Assembly (NCBI RefSeq): GCF_024137865.1 | Contig: NZ_CP099960.1 | Coordinates: 310,001-374,000 of the forward strand | Length of the DNA: 64,000 nt | Source: Moraxella sp. FZFQ2102 | GTDB taxonomy: Bacteria > Pseudomonadota > Gammaproteobacteria > Pseudomonadales > Moraxellaceae | Direction of reading: 5' to 3' | Shown: positions 48,945 to 58,224 of the stretch, in pieces | Numbering within the stretch: the stretch's first letter is position 1 | Layout: each line of letters starts with the position of its first letter | Translations under genes and position numbers: made by a program | The notes under the pieces: generated by a model | Told to the model about the DNA's origin: nothing | What the model saw: the letters and a program-made list of their open reading frames with translations, nothing else | Databases searched by the model: none

Positions 48945-49020
48945 TACCCAATCACGGTATTTATATCATTTATCAGTGACAAATCTTGACAAAAAAAGTT
49001 TATCAAATGCCAAATAGCAC

Positions 49021-49050
49021 TTGCATTGGTGCTATAAAATTTGGTAAAAT
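49021..49050 (+). promoter_or_regulatory. Candidate promoter of rplM-rpsI
   Basis: TTGCAT and TAAAAT are separated by 18 bases, about 115 bases before rplM. A 7-bp hairpin (ATAGCAC / GTGCTAT) overlaps the -35 box and could be the terminator of the preceding lipoprotein gene. Confidence 0.4.
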
Positions 49051-49165
49051 GGGGACTGTTTTTTGAGAGCCCTTCGTTTCCCCAACTTAAAAAACAAATA
49101 AAATCAAGCTTATGGCTTGAGATTTTTATTTGTCTATCTCTCAAACTCAACTAAATAGGTTTTAT

Positions 49166-49597
49166 ATGACTACTACTATCAGTGCCAAACCCGCTGAAGT
49201 TGTACATGACTGGTATGTCGTGGACGCTGAAGGCAAAACACTAGGTCGCCTAGCTTCTGAAATTGCTTCTCGTCTACGTGGCAAACACAAGCCATCGTAC
49301 ACTCCACACGTTGATACTGGCGATTATATCGTTGTGATCAATGCTGACAAAATTGCTGTAACTGGCAAAAAAGCTCAGGACAAGAAGTACTATCGCCACA
49401 CTGGTTATCCAGGCGGTATCAAAGAGACTAACTTCACTAAACTTCTAGCACACAAGCCAGAAGATGTGTTGCACAAAGCTGTAAAAGGCATGCTTCCAAA
49501 AGGTCCTTTGGGCTATGCAATGATCAAAAAGCTAAAACTGTATGCGGGTACTGAACACCCACACGCAGCTCAGCAACCTAAAGTACTAGACATCTAA
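49166..49597 (+). CDS. rplM: 50S ribosomal protein L13
   Basis: L13 is a primary binder of 23S rRNA in 50S assembly. The 143-residue protein contains [19 protein letters not shown] and GMLPKGPLG, the family signature. I use ATG 49166 (MTTTISAKP), which fits the usual length; an upstream in-frame start at 49130 has no ribosome site. It pairs with rpsI, 9 bases later. Codons are those of a highly expressed gene (CGT, AAA, GGT). Confidence 0.97.
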   Translation: MTTTISAKPAEVVHDWYVVDAEGKTLGRLASEIASRLRGKHKPSYTPHVDTGDYIVVINADKIAVTGKKAQDKKYYRHTGYPGGIKETNFTKLLAHKPEDVLHKAVKGMLPKGPLGYAMIKKLKLYAGTEHPHAAQQPKVLDI

Positions 49598-49606
49598 GGA
49601 GACATT

Positions 49607-49993
49607 ATGGAACGCAATTACGGCACTGGTCGCCGCAAGACTTCTACCGCTCGTGTCTTCTTGTCTAAAGGCACAGGTAACATCGTTGTAAACGGTAAAT
49701 CACTTGACGAATACTTTGGTCGTGAAACTTCTCGTATGGTTGTTCGTCAGCCACTAGAACTTCTAGACCTATCTAACAGCGTTGATCTATACATCACTGT
49801 TGTTGGTGGCGGTATCAATGGTCAAGCAGGTGCAATCCGTCACGGTATCACTCGTGCATTGATCGAACAAGACGAAACTTACAAGCCTGCACTAAAAGCA
49901 GCTGGTTTCGTTACTCGTGATGCTCGTGAAGTTGAACGTAAAAAACTTGGTCTACGCAAAGCACGTCGTCGTCCACAGTTCTCAAAACGTTAA
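49607..49993 (+). CDS. rpsI: 30S ribosomal protein S9
   Basis: S9 contacts P-site tRNA in the 30S head through its C-terminal tail. The protein has 128 residues, with [15 protein letters not shown] at the start and the basic end [18 protein letters not shown] lies seven bases before the ATG. It ends the rplM-rpsI operon at a terminator. Confidence 0.98.
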   Translation: MERNYGTGRRKTSTARVFLSKGTGNIVVNGKSLDEYFGRETSRMVVRQPLELLDLSNSVDLYITVVGGGINGQAGAIRHGITRALIEQDETYKPALKAAGFVTRDAREVERKKLGLRKARRRPQFSKR

Positions 49994-50010
49994 TTTTACG
50001 ATTATCGTTC

Positions 50011-50044
50011 AAAAAAACTCTCGATTGTTATCGGGAGTTTTTTA
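50011..50044 (+). terminator. Terminator after rpsI
   Basis: ACTCTCGAT / ATCGGGAGT with a 4-base TGTT loop, preceded by A residues and followed by TTTTTT. Confidence 0.88.
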
Positions 50045-50496
50045 TTATCCAGTTTTGATAATTTACCTTACAAGAGTAACTTATCAAGTACTACTAAAAT
50101 CTCAAATGACACGCTTAATTTATTTCCATTTATATTTTTAACAGCTTGTAAAAATTTAGTTAGTATCACTATAATTATTTTGGTTATCTATAAATCAATT
50201 AATTTATATTTTCTAATAACAAATCGTCAATTTGTCTAATTTTTACACAATTTTGGCTTAGCAAAGTAGAAATATTGGCGAAAATAAAGTAACATATGAG
50301 AGATGAAAATTGGCTTATTTTTTATGATTGTTCTATAAATTATTAAACAGTGATAATTATAGATTAACAAAAGCCACTTTTTTGTTAATTCATTAAAATT
50401 TTTGCGACTTTTTTTCGAAACTTTGTAAGAGAAGAATTTATTTTATTACAAAAATAGCTTAAAATAGTCATATTTAGCAAAATAGGCACAGCAAAT
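50045..50496. other. AT-rich intergenic region before petABC, no gene seen
   Basis: About 450 bases between the rpsI terminator and the petA leader hairpins. It is very AT-rich and presumably holds the petABC promoter. Short frames here lack ribosome sites and recognisable products. Confidence 0.5.
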
Positions 50497-50535
50497 GTGG
50501 CATCTATAATAAAATTGTTTTATTATAAATGCCAC
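50497..50535 (+). promoter_or_regulatory. Long hairpin in the petABC leader
   Basis: GTGGCAT-TATAATAAAA and TTTTATTATA-ATGCCAC pair over 17 bases with one C/A mismatch and a 3-base loop. It lies about 45 bases before the petA start. No T-run follows, so it is more likely an mRNA 5' stabiliser or protein site than a terminator. Confidence 0.55.
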
Positions 50536-50544
50536 ACACCCAGT

Positions 50545-50559
50545 ATGGGATACTCCCAT
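50545..50559 (+). promoter_or_regulatory. Second short hairpin before the petA ribosome site
   Basis: ATGGGA / TCCCAT with a TAC loop, ending about 10 bases before GGAGGAAG, the petA Shine-Dalgarno. It follows the long hairpin directly. Confidence 0.4.
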
Positions 50560-50581
50560 TCTTTTTCTGGAGGAAGTTTTA

Positions 50582-51166
50582 ATGAGCCATGCCGAAGGCG
50601 TGAATGTTAAACGCCGTAGAGTACTAATCGCAACCACTGCTGCCATCGGTGCAGTCGGTGTGGGTGCGATTGCCACCCCATTTGTGCGTTCTTGGTATCC
50701 AAGCGCCAAAGCGGAAGCCGCAGGTGCTGCTGTCGTTCAAGACATCGCTGGTGTTGAGAACGGTCAAATGATTACCGTGAAATATCGTGGCAAACCAATC
50801 TTTGTCGTAAAACGCACCGAAGAAATGGTGGCAAACCTTGAGAAAGTAACCCCTAAACTAAGCGATCCAAATTCTGAGCTATCGGTTCAGCCTGAAGAAT
50901 GCAAAAATGCAACTCGCTCTTTGACTCCAGAGGTTCTGGTGGTTGAAGGCGTTTGTACGCATCTAGGCTGTGCACCGACATTCCGCCCAGAAGTGGGCGC
51001 TGCTGATCTTGGTGGCGCTGATTGGTATGGCGGTTTCTTCTGCCCATGCCACGGTTCGCTATATGACCTAGCTGGACGTGTTTATAGCGGTGTTCCTGCC
51101 CCTACAAACCTACCAGTGCCAATCTATAGCATCAGTGGCACTATCTTGACCGTTGGGGAGGCATAA
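50582..51166 (+). CDS. petA: Ubiquinol-cytochrome c reductase Rieske iron-sulfur subunit
   Basis: The Rieske subunit carries the 2Fe-2S cluster that takes electrons from ubiquinol in the bc1 complex. Residues 11-35 are a twin-arginine-type anchor (RRRVLIATTAAIGAVGVGAI). Cluster ligands are in CTHLGC (125-130) and CPCHGS (154-159), and GGADWYGGFF lies just before the second motif. The protein has 194 residues and a strong GGAGGAAG ribosome site. petB follows after 2 bases. Confidence 0.98.
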   Translation: MSHAEGVNVKRRRVLIATTAAIGAVGVGAIATPFVRSWYPSAKAEAAGAAVVQDIAGVENGQMITVKYRGKPIFVVKRTEEMVANLEKVTPKLSDPNSELSVQPEECKNATRSLTPEVLVVEGVCTHLGCAPTFRPEVGAADLGGADWYGGFFCPCHGSLYDLAGRVYSGVPAPTNLPVPIYSISGTILTVGEA

Positions 51167-51168
51167 TC

Positions 51169-52395
51169 ATGAGTATCGCTAAGAAGTTTATGAGCTGGGT
51201 GGATGCACGCTACCCTGCGACTGAGACTTATGAATATCATATGTCGAAGTACTATGCGCCAAAAAACTTTAACTTTTGGTACTTCTTCGGCGTATTGTCA
51301 ATGGTCGTACTAGTGAACCAATTGGTTACTGGTATTTGGCTAACCATGATGTTCAACCCAAGCGCAGAAGGTGCGTTTGCATCGCTTGAATACATCATGC
51401 GTGATGTCAAAGGCGGTTGGTTGATTCGCTATATGCACTCAACTGGTGCATCGGCATTCTTTATTGTCGTGTATCTGCATATGTTCCGTGGCTTGCTATA
51501 CGGTTCTTATAAGAAACCACGTGAGCTAGTATGGCTAATCGGTATGGGTATCTACCTATGCTTGATGGCTGAAGGCTTCTTCGGCTACCTACTACCATGG
51601 GGTAATATGTCATACTGGGGTGCACAGGTTATTTTGAACCTACCTGCAGCGATTCCATTCATTGGTGATGGTTTGGCTGAATGGGTTCGTGGTGACTACC
51701 TAATCTCTGGCATCACACTTAACCGTTTCTTCGCCCTACACGTAATCGCTATTCCGCTAGTGTTGGTTGGCTTGGTATTTATGCACCTAGTTGCACTGCA
51801 CCATGTCGGCTCGAACAACCCAGACGGTATCGACATCAAGAAACTAAAAGACAAAAACGGCGTGCCACTAGATGGCGTACCTTTCCACCCATACTACACC
51901 GTGCATGACATGGTTGGTATCGTGGTATTCTTCATCTGTTTCTTCGCTGTGGTATTCTTCGTACCAGAAGGTGGCGGCTACTTCCTAGAAAAACCAAACT
52001 TCGAAGTTGCTAACGGTCTAAAAACTCCACCACACATTGCACCAGTTTGGTACTATATGCCATTCTACGCAATCCTTCGTGCTGTACCGCACAAGCTAGG
52101 TGGTGTTATCGCGATGGGTGCTGCGATTGCTGTATTGTTCGTACTACCATGGCTAGATCGTTCACCTGTACGCTCTATCCGCTACAAGGGCATTCTATCA
52201 AAAATCGCTTTGGTGATTTTCGTAATCAGCTTCATTATCCTAGGCTACCTAGGTGGTACAGCTGCTAGCCCAACAGCGACGATCGTTGGTCGTATCTGTA
52301 CTGTACTTTACTTCTTGTACTTCCTATTGATGCCGTTCTACACATCAATTGAAAAATGCAAACAACCACCTGAGCGTGTTACCGGAGGTCACTAA
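51169..52395 (+). CDS. petB: Cytochrome b of the bc1 complex
   Basis: Cytochrome b holds the two b hemes and both quinone sites. The 408-residue protein has eight membrane helices, heme-ligand histidines in RYMHSTGASAFF, YLHMFRGL, FALHVIAIP and LVALHHVGS, and the Qo motif PEGGG in place of PEWY (FVPEGGGYF). The Qo variation is noted but the ligand set is complete. Its stop overlaps the petC start. Confidence 0.97.
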   Translation: MSIAKKFMSWVDARYPATETYEYHMSKYYAPKNFNFWYFFGVLSMVVLVNQLVTGIWLTMMFNPSAEGAFASLEYIMRDVKGGWLIRYMHSTGASAFFIVVYLHMFRGLLYGSYKKPRELVWLIGMGIYLCLMAEGFFGYLLPWGNMSYWGAQVILNLPAAIPFIGDGLAEWVRGDYLISGITLNRFFALHVIAIPLVLVGLVFMHLVALHHVGSNNPDGIDIKKLKDKNGVPLDGVPFHPYYTVHDMVGIVVFFICFFAVVFFVPEGGGYFLEKPNFEVANGLKTPPHIAPVWYYMPFYAILRAVPHKLGGVIAMGAAIAVLFVLPWLDRSPVRSIRYKGILSKIALVIFVISFIILGYLGGTAASPTATIVGRICTVLYFLYFLLMPFYTSIEKCKQPPERVTGGH

Positions 52396-53120
52396 TGAAA
52401 GCTTTTAAAACTCTAGCCAAATTTGGTGCAGGTGCCGCTCTTGCGACCGCTGCCGTAATGGCAAGCCCAAGCGCAATGGCTGCAGGTGGTGCAGGCTGTG
52501 GTACTTATACTGAAGCTGACGGCACAGTGACGACACTTCAGTGCAGCACAGCACCGATTGACCTGACCAACAAAGGCTCGCTACAACGCGGTGCGGCAAT
52601 GTTCATGAACTACTGTGTTGGTTGCCATACCGCACAGTATGTCCGCCACTCGCGTCTGGCTCAAGACCTTGAGATTCCACCTGAGTTGGTTGAGAAGTAT
52701 TTGATGGTGACATCTAATGCCATCGGTGATCACATCACTGCAGGCATTGATCCTGAACTACAAGCCAGCTGGTTCGGTGCACCTCCACCAGATCTATCAC
52801 TAGAAACGCGTCTGCGTGGTGATGACTGGGTATATACTTACCTACTAAGCTTCTATGAAGACCCAAGCCGTCCTTGGGGTGCGAACAACTTGGTACTAGC
52901 AAACGCTGCAATGCCACATGTACTGCACAATATGCAAGAGCAGCTTGGTCAAGAAGAATACGAAGCACGCGTTGGTGATTTGGTGAACTTCATGGCATGG
53001 ATGGCTGAGCCAGTCCGCCATGACCGCAAAATCTACGGTGCATTTGTCGTGCTATTCCTACTTATCCTACTAATTCCTGTTTACCTGTTGAACAAAGAAT
53101 TCTGGAAAGATGTGAAATAA
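52395..53120 (+). CDS. petC: Cytochrome c1 of the bc1 complex
   Basis: Cytochrome c1 accepts electrons from the Rieske centre and passes them to soluble cytochrome c. It has a signal peptide (ending SAMA), the heme-attachment motif CVGCH near residue 75, and a C-terminal anchor (FVVLFLLILLIPVYLL). The sixth-ligand methionine is likely in the NAAMPHVL segment. Length is 241 residues. Maturation needs the Ccm system encoded at 41.4-45.8 kb. Confidence 0.97.
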   Translation: MKAFKTLAKFGAGAALATAAVMASPSAMAAGGAGCGTYTEADGTVTTLQCSTAPIDLTNKGSLQRGAAMFMNYCVGCHTAQYVRHSRLAQDLEIPPELVEKYLMVTSNAIGDHITAGIDPELQASWFGAPPPDLSLETRLRGDDWVYTYLLSFYEDPSRPWGANNLVLANAAMPHVLHNMQEQLGQEEYEARVGDLVNFMAWMAEPVRHDRKIYGAFVVLFLLILLIPVYLLNKEFWKDVK

Positions 53121-53136
53121 GCACCGATTCCGTATC

Positions 53137-53172
53137 AAAAAGACCGATTGCTTAGCAGTCGGTCTTTTTTTT
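53137..53172 (+). terminator. Terminator after petC
   Basis: AAAAAGACCGA-TG / CA-TCGGTCTTTTT with a short loop and eight T residues. Confidence 0.92.
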
Positions 53173-53256
53173 ATTTGGCGATTTATCAAAGATATTTTTT
53201 ACACATAACAACAAAATTTTGCTAAACTAACAGCGTATTTATCCAAGCAGTGTCCA

Positions 53257-53886
53257 ATGGAAAATTTATCGCAACTCCCACCAACACAATTTATCCTATA
53301 TGCCGACCAAGGGTTGAACAGCCACTTGGTGCGTCTGTTGTTAGAAGAAAAGCGATTAAACTACCACCTGCATCCGATTGATGATGAACGCCCTGAAGAG
53401 CTTAGTGAGCTCAATCCATACCGCACCCTGCCCGTACTTGCCAATCGCGATGTGGCACTGTATGAGATCAATGTTATCTTTGAATATTTGGAAGAGCGTC
53501 ATCAATTCCCAAGATTGCTACCCATCACACCCAAAGAACGTGCCCAAGTTCGCCTACTGGCTTGGCGATTACAAAAAGATTGGCTGTCTGAAGCTTATAC
53601 CCTACTTACTCACCCTGACAGCTATGACGACCAAAAGGCTGCCAATGCCAAAAAATCACTATCAGACTCACTCATCACGCTTTCGCCCTTATTTGGGCAT
53701 AAACCCTATTTTATGTCCGATGACTTTGGGTGGTGTGATGTGATTTTACTACCTTTATTATGGCGACTGCCGCAAATGGGAATTGAACTTCCCCAGCGTC
53801 TTTGCCGTCCACTCATTGAATATCAACAGCGTCTATTTGACCGAGAAAGTTTTAAAGCCAGTTTGGTTTTTAAGGATTATCCATGA
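53257..53886 (+). CDS. sspA: Stringent starvation protein A
   Basis: SspA is a glutathione-S-transferase-fold protein that binds RNA polymerase and changes promoter choice under stress. The thioredoxin-like N-terminal half holds LLLEEKRLNYHLHPID and LNPYRTLPVLANRDVALYEINVIFEYLEE, which are SspA hallmarks. The helical C-terminal half follows. The 209-residue length is usual. It overlaps sspB by 4 bases (ATGA) and lies just after petABC, as in other gammaproteobacteria. Confidence 0.95.
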   Translation: MENLSQLPPTQFILYADQGLNSHLVRLLLEEKRLNYHLHPIDDERPEELSELNPYRTLPVLANRDVALYEINVIFEYLEERHQFPRLLPITPKERAQVRLLAWRLQKDWLSEAYTLLTHPDSYDDQKAANAKKSLSDSLITLSPLFGHKPYFMSDDFGWCDVILLPLLWRLPQMGIELPQRLCRPLIEYQQRLFDRESFKASLVFKDYP

Positions 53887-54302
53887 CCACACCCAGCCCA
53901 AAACGTCCTTATATCGTCCGTGCTTTTCATGAATGGCTAGAAGATAATGATTTCACCGCCTATATCATGATTGATGCTACGCACGCAGATGTCGTCGCAC
54001 CACTTGAATACGCCCAAGATGGCCGTTTGGTGCTTGCTTGCTGTTATCAAGCGACGCATAATCTTATGATTGATAATGATGCCATCAGTTTCTCTGCACG
54101 CTTTGGTGGCGTCTCACATGAACTGTGGATACCGATGCAGGCGGTGATGGGCATTTATGCCAAAGAAGACCCTGAGCATGGGGCATTTTTTGACCCGGCA
54201 GAATACGACGGCTATCAAGCCGAGCAAGCAGATAGTGCATCTGATGACGATACCGGCAACGAATCATCAAGCAAAGGTACAACCTTACGCATCTTGGATT
54301 AG
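53883..54302 (+). CDS. sspB: ClpXP protease specificity-enhancing factor SspB
   Basis: SspB tethers ssrA-tagged proteins to ClpXP for degradation. The folded domain spans residues 1-105 (RPYIVRAFHEWLEDNDFTAYIMIDA, IWIP-like ELWIPMQAVMGIYAKED). An acidic flexible linker follows, and the tail TTLRILD is the usual ClpX-binding peptide. Length is 139 residues. It overlaps sspA by 4 bases. Confidence 0.93.
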   Translation: MTTPSPKRPYIVRAFHEWLEDNDFTAYIMIDATHADVVAPLEYAQDGRLVLACCYQATHNLMIDNDAISFSARFGGVSHELWIPMQAVMGIYAKEDPEHGAFFDPAEYDGYQAEQADSASDDDTGNESSSKGTTLRILD

Positions 54303-54349
54303 ATTATGCTTATCGTCTGTATTGAAATTTCATTCAAGTGGTGAGAGTT

Positions 54350-55795
54350 ATGCGGCTTTGTGCACAATTTATTGGTGTCCTAATTGGCATTGCAAGCTTA
54401 TCGACAACAGCGTACAGTTATAGCTTTGAGCAGGCTGAATCCGACTTGCTCACACAGTCAAATCGTGTACAGGCATCGGCATTGCTTAGCCAAGCTAGCG
54501 AACAAGAAGTCAAAGCCGTGCAGGGTTTAGGCAGGCCGACGGTATCGCTTAATATGCGAGCGCTTAGCTATCATCAGACCGCTGACATCTCAACGCAAGC
54601 ACTCAAAAATCAGCTGGCTCAAGATATTGGTCAGCAGCTTGATCAACAAAGCGCCAATCTTGGCAATCTTGGTCTGGACGCAATCAGTGCAGAAATTGTC
54701 AATACCACAACACATACGCTACTAAATCGTGCCGTCTCTCGCCTGCCAAACGAAGTACATCTTGATGCAAAAGATAGCTCATTCACACCAAGCATCGCTG
54801 TGACCATGCCAATCTATACAGGTGGTGCGATTCATAGCAGTCAGCAAATCGCCAAACTTGGTGCGCAGCGTCAATCATTGTCTGAACTTGAGCAAATTTC
54901 GCTTGAGCGGCTCAATCTGATTCGCTTATATTTTGGTGCAAAATTACAACAAGCATTACAGCACAGCGCAAAAGCACAATATGATGCGATGCAACTTCAT
55001 GTCAATAATGCACATCAACTTGAGCGAGTGGGTTTTATCAGTCGTGGTCAGCGGATGCAGTTTGAAGTAGCACGCAATCACGCTCAGCAGCTGTACCAAA
55101 ATAGCATTCTAACTTATGAACAAAGCCTGTTTCAATTACAAAGCTTATTAAACAGCCAGCACATCAGCGCACTTACGACGCCATTATTTATCAATCACAC
55201 CCTACAGCCAAATTGGGATAGCTTGGTAAATAAGTTCAACACCAATGCGCCCACCAGTCAAAAACTTGCCAAAGACATCGAGCTTGCCAACGAGCGTGCT
55301 AGTTTGGCAAAATCCGCCAAAAAACCCAAAGTGTTCGCCCTAGGTGAATACACACCTGATGACGGTGACTGGTTCGTCGGTATTGCTGCCAATTACACGC
55401 TATACTCTGGGCTTGATCGTGATGCCAAAATTCAAGCAGCCAACCTGCAAGCACAAGCCGCTGCCTTAAGCGCCACACAAGCAACAACCGACCTAACAAG
55501 CGCCATGCACCTATCTTATCTAGAGCTACAACATGCGCAGCGCACACAGTCGCTACTTGCACAAAATAAATCAGCAGCCATCGAAAATCTGCGCATCCAA
55601 AGACTTGCTTTTAAAGAAGGATTTGGTACTGTCGCTGATGTCGTCGATGCCGAGACTCGATTACAACAAGTTGAAAGCGAGATGGCGACGAATGCTTATC
55701 GCTATGTGATGGCATTAGCAAATTTACTTCATCACACAGGCGAGCTTGATCAGTTTAGCCACTATCTACATCAGGCCGATGTCATCACCTTATAA
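54350..55795 (+). CDS. TolC-family outer-membrane efflux protein
   Basis: A TolC-like protein forms the trimeric outer-membrane channel of a three-part exporter. ATG 54350 gives a clean signal peptide (MRLCAQFIGVLIGIASLSTTAYS); an in-frame GTG at 54338 adds four residues. Two coiled-coil repeat halves are visible (about 30-240 and 270-460), the second with GVxD-like TVADVVDAETRL near the end. The HlyD and ABC-2 permease genes follow in the same direction, so it is the first gene of an export operon. The cargo is unknown. Confidence 0.9.
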   Translation: MRLCAQFIGVLIGIASLSTTAYSYSFEQAESDLLTQSNRVQASALLSQASEQEVKAVQGLGRPTVSLNMRALSYHQTADISTQALKNQLAQDIGQQLDQQSANLGNLGLDAISAEIVNTTTHTLLNRAVSRLPNEVHLDAKDSSFTPSIAVTMPIYTGGAIHSSQQIAKLGAQRQSLSELEQISLERLNLIRLYFGAKLQQALQHSAKAQYDAMQLHVNNAHQLERVGFISRGQRMQFEVARNHAQQLYQNSILTYEQSLFQLQSLLNSQHISALTTPLFINHTLQPNWDSLVNKFNTNAPTSQKLAKDIELANERASLAKSAKKPKVFALGEYTPDDGDWFVGIAANYTLYSGLDRDAKIQAANLQAQAAALSATQATTDLTSAMHLSYLELQHAQRTQSLLAQNKSAAIENLRIQRLAFKEGFGTVADVVDAETRLQQVESEMATNAYRYVMALANLLHHTGELDQFSHYLHQADVITL

Positions 55796-55826
55796 TTATC
55801 ATACACTATATAATTATCATACACTA
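55791..55826 (+). repeat. Perfect 18-bp direct tandem repeat
   Basis: TATAATTATCATACACTA occurs twice, back to back, between the TolC stop codon (inside copy 1) and the HlyD start. It may be a duplication that lengthened the intergenic space. Confidence 0.85.
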
Positions 55827-55831
55827 TCGCC

Positions 55832-56989
55832 ATGATCAAAACACCCAAACCTTCAAAGCAGACAGACGAAACCCAAATCACTGAGTATAGCGAACCGCAA
55901 GCAGCTGATGCCACTTATAAAAAACGAAACAAAAAACCCATCGTGATTTTATTAGTGGCGGTCTTGATCGCATCGCTACTACTACTCATTGCTTATGGGC
56001 TGCTAAAAAGCTATGAAGATACTAGCACTGCACCACACCCAGCCAATGAATCTAATAGGTTTATCGCCAAAACCAAAAACAAACTCGTGGGCGATGATAT
56101 CATCACCTTACAAGGGGAAGTTGATGGTGAAACCGTCAACCTTAGCACCAAGCTACCAAGTCGCATCGATGCCATCTATGTCAAAGAAGGACAAATGGTG
56201 AAAAAAGGCGAAATACTAGCCAAACTCATTAGTCCAGAAATCGAAGCCAAAAAACAACAGGCTGATGCCGCCTTGCAATCTGCACTCGCAGCACAGCAAG
56301 CAACCATGCGTGGCACTCGCCAAGAAAATACCGATAGTCTATATGCCAATTGGCAAAGTCTGCAAGCCCAAGCCAAGCTCGCTCACGAAACTGCCAATCG
56401 GGGAGAATACCTATATCAAGAAGGTGTCATCAGTCGTCAGCGTCGTGATGAGATGATGGCAGCCAAGACATCATCGGCTGAGATGAGTGAAGCTGCACAC
56501 CAGCAGTATCTCAAGGCAAAACATGGTCGTAGCGATGAAGCCAAATCCAGTGCCGATGCGCAGGTGCAAATCGCCAAGGCCGCTGTCGCTGAAGCACAAG
56601 CGCTCGATGCAGAGACAACGCTCATCGCCCCAATTGATGGTACGATCAATAAAATCTATGCCAAACCAAGCGAGCTTGTCGCCATCGCCGTCCCTGTGAT
56701 TAGCATGATTCACCCAAGCGAACATGTGCTGCTAAGCGTGCGTGAAGACTACCTACCGAGCATCCGTAGTACCGACACTTTGACAGGATATATCCCTGCG
56801 CTGGATAAAAAAATCGATTTTCGCATCAGTCATATCGGCGCTGAAGGAGAGTTTGCTACCATCAAAAGCAACAAGCAAACCGGCGGTTATGACATCAGAA
56901 GTTTTGAAGTGACACTCACACCAACCACGCCAATCGATGGACTGATCACAGGCATGAGTGTCATTTTTGATATTCGACTAAATCGTTAG
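55832..56989 (+). CDS. HlyD-family membrane fusion protein
   Basis: The membrane fusion (adaptor) protein joins an inner-membrane pump to the TolC channel. A single membrane anchor lies at about residues 36-60. The lipoyl half-motif VDGETVNLSTKLPSRIDAIYVKEGQMVKKGEILA occupies about 90-125. A coiled-coil hairpin follows (about 130-240), and the second lipoyl half (ETTLIAPIDGTINKIYA) sits near 255. Length is 385 residues. It is similar in plan to YhiI/YbhG-type adaptors of ABC-2 exporters. Confidence 0.9.
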   Translation: MIKTPKPSKQTDETQITEYSEPQAADATYKKRNKKPIVILLVAVLIASLLLLIAYGLLKSYEDTSTAPHPANESNRFIAKTKNKLVGDDIITLQGEVDGETVNLSTKLPSRIDAIYVKEGQMVKKGEILAKLISPEIEAKKQQADAALQSALAAQQATMRGTRQENTDSLYANWQSLQAQAKLAHETANRGEYLYQEGVISRQRRDEMMAAKTSSAEMSEAAHQQYLKAKHGRSDEAKSSADAQVQIAKAAVAEAQALDAETTLIAPIDGTINKIYAKPSELVAIAVPVISMIHPSEHVLLSVREDYLPSIRSTDTLTGYIPALDKKIDFRISHIGAEGEFATIKSNKQTGGYDIRSFEVTLTPTTPIDGLITGMSVIFDIRLNR

Positions 56990-57030
56990 AATCAAGTACA
57001 TCAACATCATGGTCGCCATTTAGCTTTTTT

Positions 57031-58224
57031 ATGACATACCCACCCAAGCCATCCGCATTTTCTCGATTTTTGACAGGATTTTGTGACAGCTTTTTTCGTG
57101 AAGTGCGCAAAGTCTCTGATAGCCGTTGGGATTTGTTTGCGCTATTTGGCATACCACTATTGGTGATTGTGCTGTTTGGAAGTATGTTCATCCATACCAA
57201 AGCCGAACATCTACCCATCATGGTCATCGATCGAGATCAAAGCGAGCTAAGCCATCATATTGTCCGCCATATCAGCCATCATCAATCGCTGGATGTCGTC
57301 GCAGTCAGCCAAAATCCACAAGATGCAGAGCGTGCCATCAACACACTTGACATCGGTGGCTATCTATATATCCCAAAAAATGCCGAAACTCGTTTGGTCA
57401 ATGCCGAAGATCCTGGACTGCTTTTGGTTTACAATCAAGCCTTATACAGCATGGGCAGTGGTAGCGCATCAGCGATGTCATCCGCTGCATTATCAGGTGT
57501 AGAGTCGTTTTTAAGTGAGTCGTATTTGGTTAACACCCTACCGTCGTTGCACTTAGCATTACCTACTGTTAAGGTGACAATTTTATTCAACCCCACACTA
57601 AGTTATGAGCTATTTTTATCGCCGTTTGTGGTAGCGGCAGTATTGCATCTACTCTTAAGCTGTTTGGTGGCGTATGCCATAGGCATTGAATTTGCCGACG
57701 GTACAGCTAGCGATTGGCTCAAGGCTTCACCCATTGCCGCTTTGCTTGGTAAAGTAAGTCTTTACACGCTAGTGATAATCCTATGGGCGGCGATTTGGCT
57801 TACTTGGATGATTTGGGTGCGCCAATATGCCATCGCAGGTAGCGCACTGTGGTTGATGATGGCGCAGGTGCTATTTTATGGTGCTTATGCACTATTTGGT
57901 GCTATGGTTGCTCTAGTTGTTCGTGATGCAAACAAAAGCTTTGGGCTGCTCGCGGTCTATGGCGGCTCATCGATGAGCTTTGCCGGTGTGTCATTACCGC
58001 TCAATAATGCGCCGACATTTACGCAGTTTTGGTCAAACATCATTCCATTTACTAGCTTTGCCAAGCTTCAAACCCAAAGCTGGATTGTTGGCAGTCCTTG
58101 GCAGTCTATGTTGCCAAATTTACTCATCTTACTGCTATTTGTCTTTCTCTTTGGTAGTATCTGCTTGATACTGGTGTGCAAAATTGCCAACAATCTAGTC
58201 ACCAATACAGGCGCATCATCATGA
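57031..58224 (+). CDS. ABC-2 type permease, first subunit
   Basis: This 397-residue inner-membrane protein belongs to the ABC-2 membrane family. One N-terminal helix (about 38-58) is followed by a periplasmic domain of about 150 residues with the typical opening LPIMVIDRDQSELSHHIVRHI. Five more helices lie from about 205 to the end, and the family's PLNNAPTFTQFWSNIIPFTSF segment is near 327. It overlaps the next permease by 4 bases. No ATPase domain is present in it or beside it. Confidence 0.85.
   Translation: MTYPPKPSAFSRFLTGFCDSFFREVRKVSDSRWDLFALFGIPLLVIVLFGSMFIHTKAEHLPIMVIDRDQSELSHHIVRHISHHQSLDVVAVSQNPQDAERAINTLDIGGYLYIPKNAETRLVNAEDPGLLLVYNQALYSMGSGSASAMSSAALSGVESFLSESYLVNTLPSLHLALPTVKVTILFNPTLSYELFLSPFVVAAVLHLLLSCLVAYAIGIEFADGTASDWLKASPIAALLGKVSLYTLVIILWAAIWLTWMIWVRQYAIAGSALWLMMAQVLFYGAYALFGAMVALVVRDANKSFGLLAVYGGSSMSFAGVSLPLNNAPTFTQFWSNIIPFTSFAKLQTQSWIVGSPWQSMLPNLLILLLFVFLFGSICLILVCKIANNLVTNTGASS

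Noticed and set aside
55791..55826. Short CRISPR array
   Set aside because: Only two directly adjacent copies with no spacer; a simple duplication.
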